Shown: positions 8,405-12,567 of the stretch, one piece after another | How the letters are laid out: the number at the start of each line of letters is the position of its first letter | How positions within the stretch are numbered: position 1 is the first letter of the stretch | Assembly: GCF_026151205.1 (NCBI RefSeq) | Contig: NW_026971969.1 | Coordinates: forward strand, 1-12,567 | DNA: 12,567 nucleotides | Source of the DNA: Bolinopsis microptera | Taxonomy: Eukaryota > Ctenophora > Tentaculata > Lobata > Bolinopsidae | Direction of reading: 5' to 3' | Notes under the pieces: model-generated | The model's input: the letters and a program-made list of their open reading frames with translations, nothing else | What the model was told of the DNA's origin: nothing | Databases searched by the model: none | Translations under genes and position numbers: made by a program

Positions 8405-8575
8405 TTAAACTAGTTGTTAGGGTTTTAATAAGTGAGTTTTTAAACTTAATTTTAATATAAGTTAATAATTGTGGGTTAGCTAGTTATTTAAATTAATAAG
8501 TGAAAGAGTTAGCTTTGTTTAATAAGTTTTAAAATTTAAATTGGGGGTTAGCTAGTTATTAATTTTAAACATGGT
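8405..8575. repeat. Short tandem repeat with period near 70 bp
   Basis: GGGTTAGCTAGTTATT occurs exactly at 8473-8488 and 8545-8560, 72 bases apart. AATAAGTGA occurs at 8427-8435 and 8495-8503, 68 bases apart, with a third relative (AATAAGTTTT) at 8521. The earlier word CTAGTTGTTAGGG near 8410 looks like a decayed first copy. Two to three units of about 70 bases are present. Confidence 0.6.
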
Positions 8576-9060
8576 GAGCAACATACTTTGGTATCCTTGA
8601 GTCCGATACCATTATTTTTTTTCATCCCACTATTTCAGGGAAAAAAAAATTTGGGGGTTTTTTTCTCTTTAAGCGAAAAAAACTAAAAAACAAATGGGTT
8701 TAGCGGCTTTAAAAACCAAACATTACCTTTCCTAGCGCTTTATACAGTAAAAAATATTAACCACGTTTTTTGGCGGGCCCCCCCCCCAAACAAACCCTGC
8801 CGCTAACTGGACATATTCGAGTTGCTTTAACGGACCCGCCCAGTTTCTAAAAAACCTTTTTAACAATCTGATAAAACGCTAAAGGAGTTTTTACGAAATA
8901 TTCGATAAAGGGTACTAGTTTTAGCGCTGGCTAAACAAATGGAATTTTCGCAAAAATCCAATTTTTAACAATTCCCCCGCGCTAGCTAGCCCCGCTAGCG
9001 CTACCTAGCCCAGCTTATCCCAATTTTCCCTTAAAAAAATAATCAAATTTTTCCGCAATG
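8576..9060. other. Non-coding stretch with recurring TTTAGCG / AGCGC words
   Basis: TTTAGCG appears on plus at 8699-8705 and 8920-8926 and in reverse near 8876-8882, and AGCGC words also occur near 8734 and 8999. TTTAGC (8920-8925) and GCTAAA (8930-8935) form a small hairpin with a 4-base loop. No frame is open and no gene is recognised. The repeated word and hairpins suggest a decayed mobile or foldback element, but no borders are evident. Confidence 0.35.
8979..9001. other. GCGCTAGC inverted repeat
   Basis: GCGCTAGC at 8979-8986 pairs perfectly with GCTAGCGC at 8994-9001 over a 7-base loop, giving a G+C-rich 8 bp stem. The half-sites contain the self-complementary GCTAGC, and partial copies (CTAGC, CCTAGCC) continue to 9010. 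It could be a transposon sub-terminal hairpin or a dimer-binding site. No gene is adjacent. Confidence 0.55.
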
Positions 9061-9085
9061 TTTTATTTTTTTGGCGCGATAATTA

Positions 9086-9145
9086 ATGGGATTAGTGGAC
9101 TGGTTCAATCTCAAGGGGTGGGGGACCCGGGTTAAATCCCCCGGT
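9086..9145 (+). other. Possible pol III promoter boxes of a tRNA-derived SINE (weak)
   Basis: TAGTGGACTGG at 9093-9103 fits the eukaryotic tRNA A-box pattern TRGYNNANNNG. About 37 bases on, GGGTTAAATCC at 9129-9139 resembles the B box GGTTCRAATCC with one base missing. CCGGG at 9127-9131 can pair with CCCGG at 9140-9144 as a T-arm would. A complete cloverleaf cannot be drawn, so this is not a functional tRNA. Against it, the B-box part lies in CCCGGT-type repeats that produce such stems by chance. Confidence 0.22.
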
Positions 9146-9420
9146 AACCGGGAATGGGCCAATTTTGAGCCCCTCCCCGAACCCGGTCCCGTTCCCCCCC
9201 CCCGGGTTAAGGGTCCCCCAAGCCACATTTTTTATTTTCCCCCCGGTCGCGGGGTCCCCCCCCCGGTCCCCCCCGGTCAAATGCTGATTTAAATCCCCGG
9301 GGTTTCCCCCCCCGGTCCCCCCGGTTTTAAATTTTCAGGATTTCCTTGGTTCCCCCGGTCCCCCCCGGTTTTCCCCCTCCAAAACTTAATTTGCCCGGGA
9401 ATTTTTGACCCGGGGAAATC
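9110..9420. repeat. CCCCGGT-word cluster 1
   Basis: Words such as CCCCCGGT, CCCCCCGGTC and CCCGGGTT recur every 10-40 bases, separated by short A/T stretches like TTTTAAATTTT. Paired words (two CCCCGGT in a row) occur near 9260-9280, 9310-9330 and 9353-9370. The open frames on both strands here (9086-9292 plus, 9043-9228 and 9092-9280 minus) are rich in G and P because of the repeat. Periodicity is less regular than in cluster 2. Confidence 0.6.
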
Positions 9421-10060
9421 TTTTTACATAATTTTCCCTTTCAACTTGTTGGATTTTAAGTTTTTTACTTCTTTTTTCATTGTGAATTTTCATCCTTTTA
9501 AACAACCCCCCCCTGAGCCCAAATAAAAAACAAAATTTTAAATTGCCTAAACCAAAGCTTCCCCTTTTTTTTATACATTATGATTACAAGAGGAAAATGA
9601 ATTTAAGGATAATATATTGGGTGTGGGTGTAAAAAAAATTGACCTTTTTTTATTTTTATTTATTTTTTAATTTTAGGGAACTAAATTTTCGTTTTTATAA
9701 CATAACCTCATAAAATTGCCAAAAACCTAACATCAAGTTTTTCCAAACTCGGGCTACGCCCCCAATTGTCAAAATTGGAATTTGGGGGGAAAATGAAAAC
9801 TGTTGAATAATTTTTAGGGAATCCCTTGATTGAGGAAATGGGGGTGGAACTTTGGTTAATCAGTAAAAATGAACCAATTCATTTTGGTGTAGTTAACCAT
9901 TAGGGACCCCATGCCCCCCCATATTTGACGGTTTTTTTTTTAAAAAGTTTTTTTTTTCTAATTTTAATATTCCCCAGTTATTAACTTATTCCAAAATTGT
10001 TTTCAAATTAATAATGTAAATGAAAAGTTGCAGCTTTTCAATATGAAAGAAATAACCCAG
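9421..10060. other. A+T-rich interval between the two CCCCGGT clusters
   Basis: About 640 bases without CCCCGGT words, A+T-rich with T-runs and no open frame of note. A near-perfect palindrome lies at 10021-10040. The interval has a composition unlike the clusters on either side, so it could be an insertion into one original cluster. I saw no inverted ends or target-site duplication to prove that. Confidence 0.45.
10021..10040. other. Near-perfect 20 bp palindrome
   Basis: TGAAAAG at 10021-10027 is the reverse complement of CTTTTCA at 10034-10040, and the centre TGCA is self-complementary. One T/G pair is the only mismatch across the 20 bases. It sits just before CCCCGGT cluster 2. Confidence 0.45.
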
Positions 10061-10350
10061 TTTTGGGTCCCCGGTTCCATCCCCGGTCAAAACCCGGTCA
10101 TCCCGGTAAAAATTGGAAATTGGTTTTGGGTCCCCCGGGTCCCCGGTCCCGGGGCCCGGTAAAAAGAAAAAAATCCCAGAAATTAATTGGGTCCCCCGGT
10201 TCCCCGGGTTTTAAAAATTTTTAATTAATCTCTCAGTTCCCCCCCCCCGGGTTCCCGGTCCCCCCCACATTTTTTGGGGGTCCCCCGGTCCCCCCGGTCC
10301 CCAGGCCCCCAAAAATCATGTCCCCGGGCCCCCCCCCCCCCCTCCCCCGG
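10061..10350. repeat. CCCCGGT-word cluster 2, period near 63 bp
   Basis: TTTTGGGTCCCCGG begins at 10061, again at 10124, and as TTGGGTCCCCCGG at about 10187. A further GGGTTCCCGGT lies at 10249, so units are spaced 62-63 bases. Each unit contains several CCCGGT words and an A-rich patch such as GGTAAAAA. The later part decays into C-runs around 10325-10345. The words match those of cluster 1 in the same orientation, so the two clusters are probably related. Confidence 0.65.
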
Positions 10351-10440
10351 TTCCAATCTTCCCTTCTTTCAAAAACATGCAACCAAAATCTCCATTCAGA
10401 AGTGGGGAAGTATAAATTAAAGGGGGCCCGGAACCGAGAA

Positions 10441-11640
10441 GGGTGCCCCCCAAAAACCCCCCAAAAAAATACGGGGAAAAAAGGGAAAAAAAGGGAAAAA
10501 AAAAAATTTTTAAAAAAAAGGGGAAAAAAAGGGAAAAGGGGGGGGCCCCCCCAAAAAAAAGGGGTGGGGCCCCAAAAAATTTTAAAAAAAAAAAAAAAAA
10601 AAAAACCCCCCCCTTTTTTTTTTCCCCAAAAATTTAAAAAAAAATTTTTTTCCCAAAAAAAAATTTGGGAAAAAAAAAAAAAAAAACAAAAAAACCCCCC
10701 TTTTAAAAAAAAAGGGGGTTTTTTTTAATTTTTTTTTTAAAAAAAAAAAGGTAACCCTTTTAAAAAAGGAAAAAAACCCCAAAAAAATTTTTCGGGTTTT
10801 TTTTTTTTTCTTTTTCCCAACCCCAAAAAAAAAAAAATTTTTTTTTTTTTTTTTGGGTTTAAAACCCCAATTTTAAAAGGGCCCTTTTTTTCCCTTTTTA
10901 AACCTTTTTTTAAAAAAATTTTTTTTTTTTTTGTAAAACCAACCCCCAAAAAAAAAAAGGGAAAAAAAATTTTTCCCAAATTTTTTTCCAAAAAAGGGTT
11001 TTTTAAAAAAAAATTTTTTTTCCCCGGGAAAAAAATTTTTTTTCCGGAAAGGCCCAAAAAAAAAGGGTTTTTTTTTAAAAAATTTAAAAAACCCCCCCCC
11101 CGGGGTAAAATTTAAAAAGGGAATTTTAAAAAAAAAAGGAAAACTTTTTTTACCCCCAAATTTCCCCTTTTTTTTAATTTTTTTTAAATAATTTTTTTAA
11201 ATTTTTTAAAAAAAATTAAAAAATTTTTTTTTAAAAAAAATTTTTAAACCCCCTTTTAAATTTTTTTTTTTTTTTTAATTTCTGCCCCCAAAAAACCCTT
11301 TCCCCCCTTTTTCCTTAAAAAAAACCCCCCCCAAAAAAAAGGGGGGTTTTTTTAAAAATTTTTTTGGGGAAAAAAAAACCCCCCGTTTTAAAAAATTTTT
11401 TAAAAAGGGGAAAAAAAATTTTTTTAAATAATTTTTAATTTTTTTAAAAACCCCCCAACTATTTTTTTTTTAAAAAAAACCCTTTTAAAATTTTGGGGTT
11501 TTTTTTTAAAAATAAATTTTTTAATTTTTTAAAATTTAATTTTTTTTGTTTTTAAAACCCCCCTTACAATTAAAAAAATTTTTTTTTTTTTAAAAAATTT
11601 TTTTTTATTTTTAAATTTTTTATTTTTTTTTACACCCCCT
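10441..11640. other. Homopolymer-dominated block, probably low-quality sequence
   Basis: Nearly every base sits in a run. For example 10561-10623 reads as runs of G, G, C, A, T, then 22 A (10584-10605), 8 C and 10 T, broken only by one T. All four bases are stretched at first, with G becoming rarer toward the right. Open frames here (10318-10728 and 10443-10637 plus, 10582-10782 and 10737-11057 minus) encode K/F/G/P strings and are not genes. It mirrors the block at the left end of the window. Confidence 0.7.
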
Positions 11641-12567
11641 TTTTTTTTTTTCCCCTTGTTCAAAACCCCCCTTTAACATTTCCCTTTTTAAAAAACTTTT
11701 TTCCAAAATTTTTTTTCCCTTTTACCCCAAAAAAAATTTTTTTATTTTTTTTTTTTACCACCCTTTCCCCTTTTATTTTTTTTTTACCCCTTAAACCCTT
11801 TTTTTCCCTTTTTAAAAAACCCCTTTTTATTTTTTTTTTTCCCCAAATTTTTATTTTTTTCTTTTAACACCTTTCCTTTTTTTTTTCCCTTTTTCCACCA
11901 CACCTTTTTTTTTTTTACCCACTACCTTTTAAAATTTTTTTTTTAAACCCCTTTTTTAAAATTTTTTCTTTTAAACCCCCTCCCCCTTTCTATTTTTTTG
12001 GTTTTTTCCCCCCAATTAAAAACCCCCTTTTCTTTTTTAAAAAAAAAAACCTTTATTTTTTTTTTACAACCAACCTTAAAAATTTTTTTTTTTACCACTA
12101 ACCTTTTTTTTTTTTTTTTTTTTTTCCCAATTTCCCTTTTAAAACTTTTTTTTCCCCCCTTTTTTTTTTTTTAAAAAAATTTTTTTCTTTTTAAAAAAAA
12201 ACCCCCTTTTTTTATTTTTTTTTTTTACACCTTTCTTTACTATTTTTGTTTTTACCCCCTTATTTTTTTTGTTTCCCCAAAACCCTTTTTTTTTTCTTTT
12301 TCACCCTCCCCCTTTAAAATTTTTTTCCCCAAAAACCCCAAAAACCCCCTTTTTTTTTTAATTTTTTAAAACTTTTCCCCCAAATTTTTTCTTTTTTTAA
12401 CCCCCCCCAAAAATTTTTTAAAATTTTTTTTTTTTTTAAAAAACCTTTTTTTTTTTTTTCCCAAAACCCCCCAACCCTTTATTTTTTTTTACCAATTTTT
12501 TAACTAAAACTTTTTTCCCACTTTTTAATTTTTTTAAAACCCCCCCCTTTTCCTTTTTTCTTTTTTT
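11641..12567. other. T/C/A-run tail almost free of G
   Basis: I count only five G in about 927 bases on the plus strand. T dominates, with C and A runs between. A loose motif recurs in which a T-run is followed by ACC, ACACC or ACCACT and then CCTTT (near 11757, 11895, 11917, 12066, 12093, 12227). There are no open frames. It may be a strongly strand-asymmetric pyrimidine-rich repeat read with many run-length errors, or a pure read-quality artefact. Confidence 0.6.

Noticed and set aside
8413-8424. TTAGGGTTTT, resembling plant or animal telomere units
   Set aside because: It is a single occurrence with no tandem partner. It belongs to the 70 bp repeat at 8405-8575.
10318-11057. Lys-rich and Phe-rich open frames of up to 136 codons on both strands
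   Set aside because: The codons are AAA, TTT, GGG and CCC from homopolymer runs, so these frames have no coding meaning.
12327-12349. C4A5C4A5C5 pattern resembling ciliate CCCCAAAA telomere repeats
   Set aside because: It covers only about two and a half units inside a block where all runs are stretched, and it does not continue to the window end.

Overview
I see no gene that I can support anywhere in this window: no protein-coding gene, rRNA, tRNA, CRISPR array or insertion sequence. Open frames of 60-136 codons exist, but they lie in homopolymer runs or tandem repeats, are mostly K/F/P/G and N/Y in composition, match no family I recognise, and follow no operon-like layout. The lack of genes, high A+T, several minisatellites and one weak Ty3/gypsy-like motif suggest repeat-rich, non-coding DNA of a eukaryote. 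I cannot name the organism. A long-read contig that was poorly or never polished would fit the noise.

Layout. 1-1000: runs of single bases, probably sequencing noise. 1001-1835: A+T-rich DNA with recurring short words. 1838-2690: minisatellite A, about 29 copies of a ~30 bp unit built on CAATGCAATCA. 2700-5300: mostly unique-looking A+T-rich DNA, with a small ATTGAAC-type repeat (3449-3545) and a possible integrase fragment (4026-4080). 5310-5909: minisatellite C, 13 copies of CAGGAAACTG plus an A/T stretch separated by C-runs, so the minus strand carries long G-runs. 5910-6410: a spacer with a GA microsatellite, a perfect 20 bp palindrome and a CpG-dense foldback. 6411-8105: minisatellite B, about 52 copies of a ~30 bp unit containing CAGGAAAACAT and AAGTGGGAGT. 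8106-9060: A+T-rich DNA with short repeats and GCGCTAGC hairpins. 9110-9420 and 10061-10350: two clusters of CCCCGGT words around an A+T-rich interval. 10441-12567: nearly pure homopolymer runs, with the last ~930 bases almost free of G on this strand.

No set of genes works together here, and I found no new biological system. The best-supported signals are the arrays, the shared core of arrays B and C, the CpG-dense foldback at 6289-6376, and the evidence that both ends are technically unreliable. Indels appear frequent throughout, so unit lengths are approximate and reading frames cannot be trusted.
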